From: JAFEDN01 sp963832945
GTDB lineage: Bacteria; Pseudomonadota; Gammaproteobacteria; Coxiellales; Coxiellaceae
Assembly: GCA_963832945.1 (NCBI GenBank)
Contig: CAWHVV010000007.1
Location: forward strand, 372,001-436,000
Length of the DNA stretch: 64,000 nucleotides
Reading direction: 5' to 3'
The notes under the pieces are model-generated. The model was given only the letters and a program-made list of their open reading frames with translations. It searched no databases and was not told where the DNA came from. A program made the translations under genes and the position numbers. Below are positions 52,773-61,332 of the stretch, in pieces. Every line of letters begins with the position of its first letter. The stretch's first letter is position 1.

Positions 52773-53111
52773 TTAGTTTAAATCCAGATGAAGTTTCAAT
52801 GCCGAACTAATGCGTGTCATCATTTTTTGATTCAGGCTACCCAGACATTTTCCTGTTATTCTAATTTTTGAAATAGTTCTTACCTGATGACATTGTGCTT
52901 TGGAACGCCTGGACAATCCTGAATCCTGAGTTTCAAGCAGAACCTCGAATGGATAAACTTTATGAGTATTCGAAGTAATCGGCACAATGGTTAATGTTGA
53001 ACTATTGGCATTATTAGCATTGTTGCTAACAATCAAAACGGGACGCTTCTTGTTAATCTCAGAGCCGACCGTAGGATCCAGATGAGCGTAGTAAAACTCA
53101 CCACGCTTCAT
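52773..53111 (-). CDS. MazF/PemK-family toxin
   Basis: A 112-residue endoribonuclease-type toxin. The PemK/MazF fold is clear: MKRGEFYYAHLDPTVGSEI, KKRPVLIVSNN, a TIVPITSNT strand and RSKAQCHQVRTISKIRI. ATG 53111 overlaps the antitoxin stop region by 14 bases and follows a GAAGAAG ribosome binding site; the frame extends further but not as family sequence. It should cleave mRNA when free of the antitoxin. It sits between thiolase and fadJ, and fadJ follows 20 bases downstream. Confidence 0.88.
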   Translation of the reverse strand: MKRGEFYYAHLDPTVGSEINKKRPVLIVSNNANNANSSTLTIVPITSNTHKVYPFEVLLETQDSGLSRRSKAQCHQVRTISKIRITGKCLGSLNQKMMTRISSALKLHLDLN

Positions 53112-53325
53112 CTTCTTCAATCCCATCTGCGGCAGTGGCCTCAAAGGCCGTGTCAATCTCCTGATTCGCTTCGCGATAACACTCGGCAAGATAACGCTGC
53201 TGAAGCAGATCAAGAGCCTCCTTAATCACTTCAGAACGGGTTTTATACTGATGTTCCGCTTGATAATTTTCAATAAAATCATATTGTTGCCTGGGCAATG
53301 AAATGGATAGTTTCTGTATATTCAT
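53098..53325 (-). CDS. Ribbon-helix-helix antitoxin
   Basis: A 75-residue protein with an N-terminal ribbon-helix-helix DNA-binding motif (MNIQKLSISLPRQQYDFIENY, then YKTRSEVIKEALDLLQQR) and an acidic C-terminus (AADGIEEDEAW) that probably wraps the toxin. It precedes and overlaps the MazF-type toxin gene, the standard order. A promoter with an overlapping palindrome lies 50-90 bases upstream, fitting autorepression. Confidence 0.87.
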   Translation of the reverse strand: MNIQKLSISLPRQQYDFIENYQAEHQYKTRSEVIKEALDLLQQRYLAECYREANQEIDTAFEATAADGIEEDEAW

Positions 53326-53377
53326 AAAAATCTCCTAAAGATTTTGGGATGCTATTTTTTTCCTACCAATTCCTCCT

Positions 53378-53413
53378 ACTTATAAGTATACCCCAGGTAG
53401 CAAAGATATGCAA
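53378..53413 (-). promoter_or_regulatory. Promoter and operator of the toxin-antitoxin operon
   Basis: Minus strand: TTGCAT (53413-53408), 17 bases, TATACT (53390-53385). The palindrome ACTTATAAGT (53378-53387) overlaps the -10 box and is a likely operator for the ribbon-helix-helix antitoxin. Confidence 0.6.
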
Positions 53414-53427
53414 CTTCGTTCCCGTAA

Positions 53428-53518
53428 CCATTCACCATGTAGAGGGGAACGCCCAATTTTTCGTCAAACCTGAGCCAAAATTGGACGTTCTGCGTATGTA
53501 AATTCATGTGGTGAATGG
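53428..53518. repeat. Nested inverted repeat downstream of the thiolase gene
   Basis: Outer arms CCATTCACCA / TGGTGAATGG (53428-53437, 53509-53518) and inner arms of 14 bases with one mismatch (53447-53460, 53477-53490). It begins 16 bases after the thiolase stop on the minus strand and ends just upstream of the toxin-antitoxin promoter. There is no T-run. It may separate the two transcription units. Confidence 0.6.
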
Positions 53519-53534
53519 ATACCCTTCGTTCTTC

Positions 53535-54815
53535 TTAATCCCGTTCTACCAGCATGGCTCCGCCCTGACCGCCGCCGATACAGATGGCGGCGATACCACG
53601 GCTGGCGTTATTGCGCTTTAATACATTTAACAGATGCAACACGATGCGCGCGCCACTGGAGCCTACCGGATGCCCCAATGCAACCGCGCCGCCGTCAACG
53701 TTTAAGCGATTCTGGTCCAGCGCACCCAACGCCGCCGGCAGACCCAGGCGTTCGCGGCAAAAAGAGTCACTTTCCCAGGCCGCGAGACATGCCAGCACCT
53801 GAGCAGCAAACGCTTCATTAATTTCCCAATAGTCAATGTCATTTAAGGTTAATTGATGCCGTTGTAATAATGGCGTCGCCGCCATTACCGGACCCAGCCC
53901 CATCACTTCAGGCGGCAACGCCGCCCATTGCACATCGACTATGCGGCCCAACACCGGCAGCCGATACTTTTTGATGGCTTTTTCACTGGCTAAAATAAGC
54001 ATTGTTGCGCCGTCCGTTATCTGGGAGCTGTTCCCGGCAGTTACCGCGCCGAAAGGTTTATCAAAAAATGGTTTCAGCGCTGCCAATTTTTCCAGTGTGG
54101 TGTCTCGCCTTAAACCGGTATCCGTAACATAACAATGACCGAAAGAATCGTAGAGTGGGGTCATCTCGGTGAGATATCCCGCGTCCTGCGCCGCCGCCAG
54201 GCGCTGGTGGCTAGTGAGCGCGAATTCATCCATTTGCAGACGGGAAATATGGAATTGATGAGCTAAAATTTCGGCAGTTTGCCCCATGCTTAACCCCACG
54301 ACCGGGTCCGACAAACCACGCAGGAGAGCGAAAATCGGACTTAAAAATCCGGGCCTGAATTCAGGGACCAAAGCGAGCCTCTCCCACCATGATTTAGCGG
54401 CGCGAAATCGCCCCAGCCAACCCGCCATCTCGGGACGCCAGAGTAAAGGCGCATGACTCATCGCTTCTGTGCCGCCCGCCAGTATTAAATCGTAACGGCC
54501 CAACTGAATGTCTTTCATCGCTGAATCCAGCGCCTGCATGCCGGAAGCGCAGTTGCGCTGCACCGTCCAGGCAGGAGTTTCAACCCCACAATCGAGCCTT
54601 AATCCGGCAATTCGCGCTATATTCGCTTCGTCTTCACGCGGCATGACGCAACCGATGATAACTTCCTCGATGGCGTTGGGCGCAAATGGCTGACGCAACA
54701 GCAAGCTCCGTCCGGCATACACCGCTAAATCAGCGGCGCTGAAAGGGCCAGGTTGTTCACGCGCCTTTAAGTACGGCGTGCGTAACCCGTCAACAATAGA
54801 GACTGTCCGACTCAT
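53535..54815 (-). CDS. Acetyl-CoA acyltransferase (thiolase), FadI-like
   Basis: A 426-residue thiolase completing beta-oxidation by thiolytic cleavage of 3-ketoacyl-CoA. The nucleophile Cys89 is in RNCASGMQ, the NEAFAAQ motif is present, and His383 (GHPVGSSGARI) and Cys412 (CIGGGQGGA) complete the active site. Length and N-terminal VDGLRTPYLKAR match the FadI/trifunctional beta-subunit type. The start overlaps the fadE stop by four bases. Confidence 0.93.
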   Translation of the reverse strand: MSRTVSIVDGLRTPYLKAREQPGPFSAADLAVYAGRSLLLRQPFAPNAIEEVIIGCVMPREDEANIARIAGLRLDCGVETPAWTVQRNCASGMQALDSAMKDIQLGRYDLILAGGTEAMSHAPLLWRPEMAGWLGRFRAAKSWWERLALVPEFRPGFLSPIFALLRGLSDPVVGLSMGQTAEILAHQFHISRLQMDEFALTSHQRLAAAQDAGYLTEMTPLYDSFGHCYVTDTGLRRDTTLEKLAALKPFFDKPFGAVTAGNSSQITDGATMLILASEKAIKKYRLPVLGRIVDVQWAALPPEVMGLGPVMAATPLLQRHQLTLNDIDYWEINEAFAAQVLACLAAWESDSFCRERLGLPAALGALDQNRLNVDGGAVALGHPVGSSGARIVLHLLNVLKRNNASRGIAAICIGGGQGGAMLVERD

Positions 54816-57247
54816 AACTCCTCCTCGGTAAACTCATCGACCTGAATCGCTTCCCAGCATAAATCCGCTATTATTTGTAACTGGTCGCGTTCCTGCTGAT
54901 TTATCTTTCCGCATTGCCAGGCATAGCGAATATGTGCGATTAAATAACTTTCGCCGGGAGCAGGTAAAGGAATCCCGGCTTTATTGAGGGTATTTATTTT
55001 TTCAAGCAAAGGCGCCCCGGCCACGACCGCGCGCAGCGCCTGTTCCATTTGCCAGGCCGCGCTGCCAGGACTTAAATAACAATGTTCTCCTAAACGTTCA
55101 CGCAATGAAATATTCCCACAAAGCGCGTGGGTAATGGCGGCCCCCGCCTCGTCCGCCGGACCTTTATAGGCAGCACCCCAGGGAAATATCAAGCGGCGCA
55201 GGATTCCGGCTATCCATGGCGCCGGGAAATTAGCTAAAAAATCCATAATAGCTTCCTGAATTTTACCAAAACAAAAGGTAACGCCCCACTCCATAAAAAT
55301 TTTTTCATCCGCCTGTTGACCCTGGTCCTGATAATATTTTAAAACCGAAACCGCCATGCACTGATAACTGAGTATATCGCCTAATCGCGCTGACAAGGCT
55401 TCTTTAATTTTCAGGCGCTTCCCCAGCACCAGCAAAGTGACATCCGTTAGGACCGCGAAGGCATTACTCATCCGGGTGAGTTGACGGAAATAGTAAGGAG
55501 AGTTCCCTTCCGCGGGAACTCCTGATTTTTTTCTAATATAAATCCACTTGCCACCCGTAATCCCATAAATAATCAACCGCGAAAATTGACTGAATATAAA
55601 GCCAATATGCCGGAGGAATATTTTATCAAAACCATTCACATCTTTATTCATCGCCGCTGACAGTTCATTACGTAAATAAGGATGACAGCGTAAAACTCCC
55701 TGCCCATAAATAATTAATCCTCGCGTCAAAATATTCGCACCCTCCACGGTAATATTCACCGGGGCGGCGTTATGCAAATGGCTTAAATAATTGCGCGGTC
55801 CTAATTGAATACCGCGACCGGCATGAATATCCATGCTCGCAGCGACAATTTGCCGGGAAAATTCCGTCAGATGATATTTGGTGATGGCCGACCCAACGCC
55901 CGGACGAGCTCCCGCCTGGATTTCTTCAATAGTCGATACCCTCAACGCTTCACTTAAATAGGTTAAACCGCCGATCTTGCCCAGCGCCTGCTGGATACTT
56001 TCAAATCGTGCGATAGGGCGGTGAAATTGATGCCGTACCAGCGCATAGGCGCTCGACATCCGGGTGCAAAATTGCGCCATGGAAGTGGCTAAAGCCGGTA
56101 AAGAAATACCGCGACCCACCACCAGACATTCCATCATCATTTGCCAGCCCTGACCACGGCGGTTGGGGCCGCCAATTAATTGGTCCAGAGATATAAATAC
56201 GTCTTTCCCTCGCACCGGGCCGTTCATAAAACCCATATTCAGCGGTGAGTGCCGCGAACCCTTCTCTATCCCCTGCAAATGCGCGGGAACCAGGGCAAGG
56301 GTAATACCGACGTCCACGGTTTCTCCCAATAAATGTTGCGGGTCAAAGAGGCGAAAAGCCAGACCAATTAAAGTCGCGACGGGTGCTAAAGTGATATAAC
56401 GTTTATTCCAGTTTAATCGCACTCCGAGGACGCTTTTGCCGTTATATTCGCCCTGGCAAACCACGCCGCTATCGGTAATGCCGGCGGCGTCGCTGCCCGC
56501 TTCGATACCGGTTAACGCAAAACAGGCCACCTCTTCGCCGCGCACTAAACGCGGTAAATAATATTCTTTTTGCGCTTCGGTTCCGTAATATTTTAAAAAT
56601 TCGGCGGGACCCAATGAATTGGGCACCATCACGGTAATCGCAGCGCTAATACTGCGAGAGGCGATTTTAGCGATTATCGCGGAATGGGCCAGCGGTGAAA
56701 AACCATGTCCCCCGTATTTCGGGTCCATTTCCAGAGCCCAAAATCCCTGAGTTTTGATCATATTCCATGCCGCCGGCGTTAAATCATGGTCCTGCCAGGA
56801 AATACGCCATTCATCCAGTAAGTCACACAGCGCCGGGACCTGCTGATTCAAAAAAGATTGTTCCGCCGCAGTCAGAACGGAGCGTTCTTTGTTGAACAAT
56901 GCCGACCAGTCGGGATCGCCGCTGAATAATTCATTTCCCCACCAGGCGCCTCCTGCGTCAATAACCTGCTGCTCCGCCGCAGACAGCGGCGGATTTTGGC
57001 GCTGGAACCACCGTAAAAAAGGCTGAGTCAGGACCCTGAGACGTAATGGTTTTAACAATGAGAATGCAGCCGCTAATCCCCACAAAACCCATAAAATGAT
57101 TAAGATGGCCGGTGACAACGCTTTGAAATAAGTGATTAACGCTATCACTAACCCGGTTGTGGGTAACCAGATTTTTACGGAAAAGCGGAAAAAAATCATG
57201 ATCCACAGAATTGCGATTAAAACTATCCCTGTCGCCGGCATCGTCAT
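54812..57247 (-). CDS. fadE: Acyl-CoA dehydrogenase FadE
   Basis: An 811-residue acyl-CoA dehydrogenase of the long FadE type (about 814 in E. coli). The first ~65 residues hold two or three hydrophobic segments that should anchor it in the membrane. The catalytic region follows: ACFALTGIEAGSDAAGITDSGV in part, then RPIARFESIQQALGKIGG and MDIHAGRGIQLGPRNYL. A helical C-terminal domain specific to FadE completes it. It oxidises fatty acyl-CoA to enoyl-CoA. It overlaps lap and the thiolase gene by four bases each, making one operon. Confidence 0.95.
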   Translation of the reverse strand: MTMPATGIVLIAILWIMIFFRFSVKIWLPTTGLVIALITYFKALSPAILIILWVLWGLAAAFSLLKPLRLRVLTQPFLRWFQRQNPPLSAAEQQVIDAGGAWWGNELFSGDPDWSALFNKERSVLTAAEQSFLNQQVPALCDLLDEWRISWQDHDLTPAAWNMIKTQGFWALEMDPKYGGHGFSPLAHSAIIAKIASRSISAAITVMVPNSLGPAEFLKYYGTEAQKEYYLPRLVRGEEVACFALTGIEAGSDAAGITDSGVVCQGEYNGKSVLGVRLNWNKRYITLAPVATLIGLAFRLFDPQHLLGETVDVGITLALVPAHLQGIEKGSRHSPLNMGFMNGPVRGKDVFISLDQLIGGPNRRGQGWQMMMECLVVGRGISLPALATSMAQFCTRMSSAYALVRHQFHRPIARFESIQQALGKIGGLTYLSEALRVSTIEEIQAGARPGVGSAITKYHLTEFSRQIVAASMDIHAGRGIQLGPRNYLSHLHNAAPVNITVEGANILTRGLIIYGQGVLRCHPYLRNELSAAMNKDVNGFDKIFLRHIGFIFSQFSRLIIYGITGGKWIYIRKKSGVPAEGNSPYYFRQLTRMSNAFAVLTDVTLLVLGKRLKIKEALSARLGDILSYQCMAVSVLKYYQDQGQQADEKIFMEWGVTFCFGKIQEAIMDFLANFPAPWIAGILRRLIFPWGAAYKGPADEAGAAITHALCGNISLRERLGEHCYLSPGSAAWQMEQALRAVVAGAPLLEKINTLNKAGIPLPAPGESYLIAHIRYAWQCGKINQQERDQLQIIADLCWEAIQVDEFTEEEL

Positions 57248-58623
57248 ATTTTTGTATATCGAGCTTCCAGGTAAGCATAGGCCGCCCGCAATCCGTTCGC
57301 TTCTCCACCGACCGGCCGCCCCGGCAAACGATCAAAATTCCATGCGCTGACGTCGAAATGCGCCCAGGGAATATCATCCGGCACAAACTGTTTTAAGTAC
57401 AACGCTGCGGTAATGGCGCCTGCGTATGGGCCCGTCGACGCATTGCAAATATCGGCTATTTCACTTTTTAGATAACGTTCGTAAGCTTGATACAAGGGCA
57501 GTCGCCACAATGGATCGCGGCTTTGCTCGCCTGCACGGGCTAATCCCTGCGCCAGATTTTCCTGGTTGGCAAAATACGCAGCGACATCGGGTCCGACAGC
57601 GACGCGCGCGGCGCCGGTAAGCGTCGAAAAATCCAGCAATAAATCAGGCGATTCGCTGACGGCTGCCGCTAAAGCATCACACATAACCAGACGCCCCTCG
57701 GCATCCGTGTTGCTGATTTCAACGGAAATGCCGGCGCGCGTGATAATGACATCGCCCGGCCGGTAGCTATTGCCGGCTACCATATTTTCCGCAATCGCGA
57801 GAAGAACCCGCAGGCGCACCGGTAATTTTTGCGCCATGATCGCTCGCGCCAGACCTAACACGTGCGCAGCGCCGGCCATATCTTTTTTCATGTAACGCAT
57901 GCCTTCCGGGGATTTCAGATTCATCCCGCCGCTATCAAAACAGATACCCTTACCCACCAGAGTAACGAGGGGTGCAGCCGGATCCCCCCACTGGAAGTCG
58001 ACTAATTGTGGCGGACGGGCGCTGCCCCGGCCAACGGCATGAATCGTGGGATAATTTGCCGCTAACAAATCATCACCCACGATTACCTGGGCGTTACTGC
58101 CATAAGTTTTGGCTAAATCGACCGCCGCTTCCGCCAAAACGGCGGGACTCATGTCTTCAGTGGGGGTGTTAATTAAATCTCTCACCCAATAAATGCTTTC
58201 CACCATATTTTGACAAAGTTCGGGGTTTGCGGCGGGAGGAATGTATAACCGGGGTTTGCCCGATTCCGGTTTGCGATTTTTCTTTTGGTAACGGGTAAAG
58301 CTATAGCTCCCTAATCCCCATGCGATGACTGCTTTCGAATCTATTAAATCCGACTGGTAATTCCCTTCAGGAAGACGCGAGGGTAAATCGCCAAAAACCC
58401 AAAAGTCATCCGCCACACCAAGGCCCACCAAAACCTGCGCCAGTTTGCCATTCTGATCCGGAACCAAGCAAACAGTACCGGGTTCCGCGCTAAACCGATT
58501 GGCTTTAAGCCATTGCTGCACATAAGAATCCTGAAGGGCGTACCACGCGTCAAAACTGGATTTTATCAGTGGCTTGACCGTAATCATTTCATTGGCGGGT
58601 TGAGTTATAAAACATTTCAGCAT
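57244..58623 (-). CDS. M17-family leucyl aminopeptidase
   Basis: A 459-residue metalloaminopeptidase. The signature NTDAEGRLV (about 327-335) and the metal/active-site lysine region VGKGICFDSGGMNLK are intact, as are KKDMAGAAHVLG and LLDFSTLTGAARVAVG. The N-terminal ~150 residues are the divergent regulatory domain. It releases N-terminal amino acids from peptides in the cytoplasm. It is shorter than E. coli PepA (503) and resembles the PepB-like group. Its stop overlaps the fadE start, so it opens the operon; that link may be positional only. Confidence 0.92.
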   Translation of the reverse strand: MLKCFITQPANEMITVKPLIKSSFDAWYALQDSYVQQWLKANRFSAEPGTVCLVPDQNGKLAQVLVGLGVADDFWVFGDLPSRLPEGNYQSDLIDSKAVIAWGLGSYSFTRYQKKNRKPESGKPRLYIPPAANPELCQNMVESIYWVRDLINTPTEDMSPAVLAEAAVDLAKTYGSNAQVIVGDDLLAANYPTIHAVGRGSARPPQLVDFQWGDPAAPLVTLVGKGICFDSGGMNLKSPEGMRYMKKDMAGAAHVLGLARAIMAQKLPVRLRVLLAIAENMVAGNSYRPGDVIITRAGISVEISNTDAEGRLVMCDALAAAVSESPDLLLDFSTLTGAARVAVGPDVAAYFANQENLAQGLARAGEQSRDPLWRLPLYQAYERYLKSEIADICNASTGPYAGAITAALYLKQFVPDDIPWAHFDVSAWNFDRLPGRPVGGEANGLRAAYAYLEARYTKI

Positions 58624-58694
58624 AGCGGCGGCTCTCCCATAATTCTTATTAAAGCGCTAATTATCGCATAGCCAACCGCTGAAAGCGAAGCAAC

Positions 58695-58829
58695 GCAATT
58701 CCCGCTGGGTACAGCGGCAATTGCTTCCTATTTATATCCTGCGCTCGGCGAAGCCGATGCTCGGAATGAAGGGGGAGCGCTGCGCGCTGCTCCCCCTTGC
58801 GATCCCCCATCGCGCAGAGAATTTTCTAC
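58695..58829 (+). mobile_element. Dispersed palindromic element, copy 4 (truncated)
   Basis: Begins GCAATTCCCGCTGGG with its first bases degraded, keeps the terminal hairpin and both GC-rich stems, and ends TTTTCTAC at the base before the stop codon of the next gene (58830-58832, minus strand). The distal ~80 bases are missing. It fills most of the 206-base gap after lap. Confidence 0.75.
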
Positions 58830-61016
58830 CTAATCTCTTTCAGGATTTATTGACGGAGTTTGTCGGGATAATTCAACTTTAGGGTTCGCAGGCCTGGGAG
58901 GAACCCTGGAATTCTGAAACAGGGAACCAAAAGCGCTAGAGACCCTGACAGATAAATCGGATAAATTCGAGACCACTTCCATTTTAAGCATTTTGAAACA
59001 AACGCTATTTCCCTGACTATCCAGGTCTCTAAGAGAACTGATTTTTCTGGATGCAACAATCTGCCTGGCAAAATTGTACTGGTTTTGTGAAACATACCAG
59101 GTTAACAGATTTTCACCTGATCGATCTCTGGAATTAGATTTTATAAAACTGTAATTTAAAAAATTATCAATTATTTTTTCGTCAGATAATAAAATGGGCG
59201 GTTTTTTTGTAGAAATAGTTCGTTTTTGGTAGGGACCCAAATTAAATTCCTGCAACAATGTATCCATTTCCGGTTGTTTATTTAATTCAGTGATATATTG
59301 CTGGATACGTTTTGGTAAAGATTCCAATTTGAAAAAATATAACAAAAGCTTCTCTTCGATTTCTTGCGGTAATGCGATATTCAGAACATCCAATTGAATT
59401 TTTTTCAGAAGGGGTATGCGTGAAAAGCCCTTTTTAAGGAAAACATATCCCAGCCAGGTCTCAACGAGCCGGCCGGTACCACGACAATAGATAGTCAGCT
59501 TACCCGTATGAGACAATACCTGAGCGATTTTTTGACAGAACGGGGCAGGATTCTCATCTATCATTTTTGAATCCATACGGCCAAGCTCCTGATGCAATTC
59601 CCGGATCTTTGGGAGCACTTTATCGAGAGGCCCCCCGCCATGATTACAATACAGTCTTTGTTCATAGAGTGGATTTAAGTTTATGGCAAAGTTGCTTAAA
59701 AATTTTCCATCGAAAAAAAAGTGATAACCATTTTCTTCTAAAGTACTATTTTCAAAATGATAAGTTTTTTTAAATAAGGGGGCAATATAAGGAACAACGT
59801 TCGTATACATCCCGGTCAAGCCGGTTCCGCAGACAAAATTTTCCATTGTCCTTTTGACCCCAAACTCCTCCCAGGTACCTCCTGGAAAACTCGCGCTGAC
59901 AGCGTCCACGATTTCATCAAATGAAAGAAATTCATTCGATTTTAAAAGCAAAGATTCAAGCAGATCCCTTCTTTTAAAGCCGGATTTTATTTCTATTTCT
60001 ATATTATCACCTTCAAGGTTCGGGGGTGGAGACTTATACAGCCAATGTAGCCCAAACAAATGATCGGGATTTCTATAAGGCGCCAGGAGAGCCCACCGGA
60101 AATAGCGTTCCTGAGCCTCTTTCATCAAGGATTCTATTTGATCCATCAACTCATTTTGATTACCATATTTTTCCTTCACAGCTTTTATGAAATCTGAGCA
60201 GAATTCGTCAACTTCGGGAATGCTTAAAGTGAGGCGATAAGCGCGGGCAACAGAATTAGTAACTGCTTTTTTTAAAGGGGCCGGTTTGATTTCATTTTTA
60301 GATTCCAGGTAATTTTTAATGATGTCATCAAAATAATAGGCGGGCAAACATCCCAGATAATTTAAAATAGTCACATTACCCAAACATCTTGCAAGAGAGG
60401 CTAATTCTTCCCGGTCAGAATCAGAGGGCTTAAATTTTGTTAATAAATACTCGAAAACTTCTTCGGCGTGGTATTCTATCGCCTTAGTCAAATGAGAAAA
60501 TTGAACGGTAAAGATTCCTCTTGTCAGTAAAACATGCACCACGTTGAGGGCGTTATGGGTCACGGCATAAGAAAAAAAATCCATCTTAAAATTCCCATCC
60601 CTTAATACATACGGATTGACCGATAATAAATAGTTTACCGTGGCTTTTTCTTCAAGAAGAAAATTTAAAATTTCAAATTCATCATCGTCCGCCAATGTGC
60701 AGACAAGCCATTCAAAATTTTTAAACAGAAGTTCGAGTTCATTTGTGAGTGAGTGGCTTGGACAATCTTTTAATTGCCGCATTATTTTCTCAACAATACA
60801 ATCATTAATCATTCTTTGGAATAAACTTATTTTTCCGTAAAAAATTATCGATTTAATACATTGCGCAAATACGGGAAAATGCCGGGTGATTTTTTTGGGT
60901 AAAGAATACGAATATGCGAAATTTTCTAAATGCAGGTCAATTATTTCAGAAATCTCATCTGTCAACCTTTTCTGGTTGTTATTTTTAACTTCATCAAGGG
61001 ACGAATCTCTATTCAT
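58830..61016 (-). CDS. Large unknown protein, effector-like (728 aa)
   Basis: Not recognised. The N-terminal ~240 residues are helical and contain weak ankyrin-like pieces (DDDEFEILNFLLEEKATVNYLL, FFSYAVTHNALNVVHVLLTRG in part, EYHAEEVFEYLLTKF). The middle (240-560) has no clear motif apart from segments such as FVCGTGLTGMYTN and YCRGTGRLVETWLGYVFLKKGF. The C-terminal part carries another ankyrin-like SGENLLTWYVSQNQYNFARQIVASR, then a basic and proline-rich tail. No signal peptide or membrane segment. Composition is AT-rich. Two 9-base direct repeats precede its likely promoter. A secreted role is a guess from context and repeat type. Confidence 0.65.
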   Translation of the reverse strand: MNRDSSLDEVKNNNQKRLTDEISEIIDLHLENFAYSYSLPKKITRHFPVFAQCIKSIIFYGKISLFQRMINDCIVEKIMRQLKDCPSHSLTNELELLFKNFEWLVCTLADDDEFEILNFLLEEKATVNYLLSVNPYVLRDGNFKMDFFSYAVTHNALNVVHVLLTRGIFTVQFSHLTKAIEYHAEEVFEYLLTKFKPSDSDREELASLARCLGNVTILNYLGCLPAYYFDDIIKNYLESKNEIKPAPLKKAVTNSVARAYRLTLSIPEVDEFCSDFIKAVKEKYGNQNELMDQIESLMKEAQERYFRWALLAPYRNPDHLFGLHWLYKSPPPNLEGDNIEIEIKSGFKRRDLLESLLLKSNEFLSFDEIVDAVSASFPGGTWEEFGVKRTMENFVCGTGLTGMYTNVVPYIAPLFKKTYHFENSTLEENGYHFFFDGKFLSNFAINLNPLYEQRLYCNHGGGPLDKVLPKIRELHQELGRMDSKMIDENPAPFCQKIAQVLSHTGKLTIYCRGTGRLVETWLGYVFLKKGFSRIPLLKKIQLDVLNIALPQEIEEKLLLYFFKLESLPKRIQQYITELNKQPEMDTLLQEFNLGPYQKRTISTKKPPILLSDEKIIDNFLNYSFIKSNSRDRSGENLLTWYVSQNQYNFARQIVASRKISSLRDLDSQGNSVCFKMLKMEVVSNLSDLSVRVSSAFGSLFQNSRVPPRPANPKVELSRQTPSINPERD

Positions 61017-61043
61017 TTATTCATTCTCGTATATAATATGCAA

Positions 61044-61072
61044 GGTACTAGTTCTTTTAAAACGGTACTAGT
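61044..61072 (-). promoter_or_regulatory. Direct repeats GGTACTAGT upstream of the 728-aa gene
   Basis: Two identical nonamers at 61044-61052 and 61064-61072 are spaced 20 bases start to start, about two helical turns, on the same face of the DNA. A TATTAT hexamer (61040-61035, minus strand) lies just downstream. This is the expected layout for an activator or response-regulator site. Confidence 0.5.
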
Positions 61073-61116
61073 CTATCACACTTTATCCCTCATCTTATAA
61101 AATTTTACTATCTCAC

Positions 61117-61332
61117 CAGCAATTCCCGCTGGGTACAGCGGCAATTGCTTCCTATTTATATCCTGCGCTCGGCGGAGCCGATGCTCGGAATGAAGGGGGA
61201 GCGCTGCGCGCTGCTCCCCCTTGCGAACCCCCATCGCGCAGAGAATTTTCTACGAAAATTATTTTTCTTTATGAAAAATTAATCATATATTTCATCTACT
61301 TAAATTTATTTTATTCCCAGCGGGAATTGCTG
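61117..61332 (+). mobile_element. Dispersed palindromic element, copy 5 (full length with 9-bp target duplication)
   Basis: 216 bp with 17-bp perfect inverted ends (CAGCAATTCCCGCTGGG). It is flanked by a perfect 9-bp direct repeat CTATCTCAC at 61108-61116 and 61333-61341. The right-hand repeat contains the rlmJ stop codon. A 9-bp duplication is typical of several DDE transposase families. The inside has three stems and no coding frame, so it is a non-autonomous element; no transposase is in the window. Confidence 0.88.
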
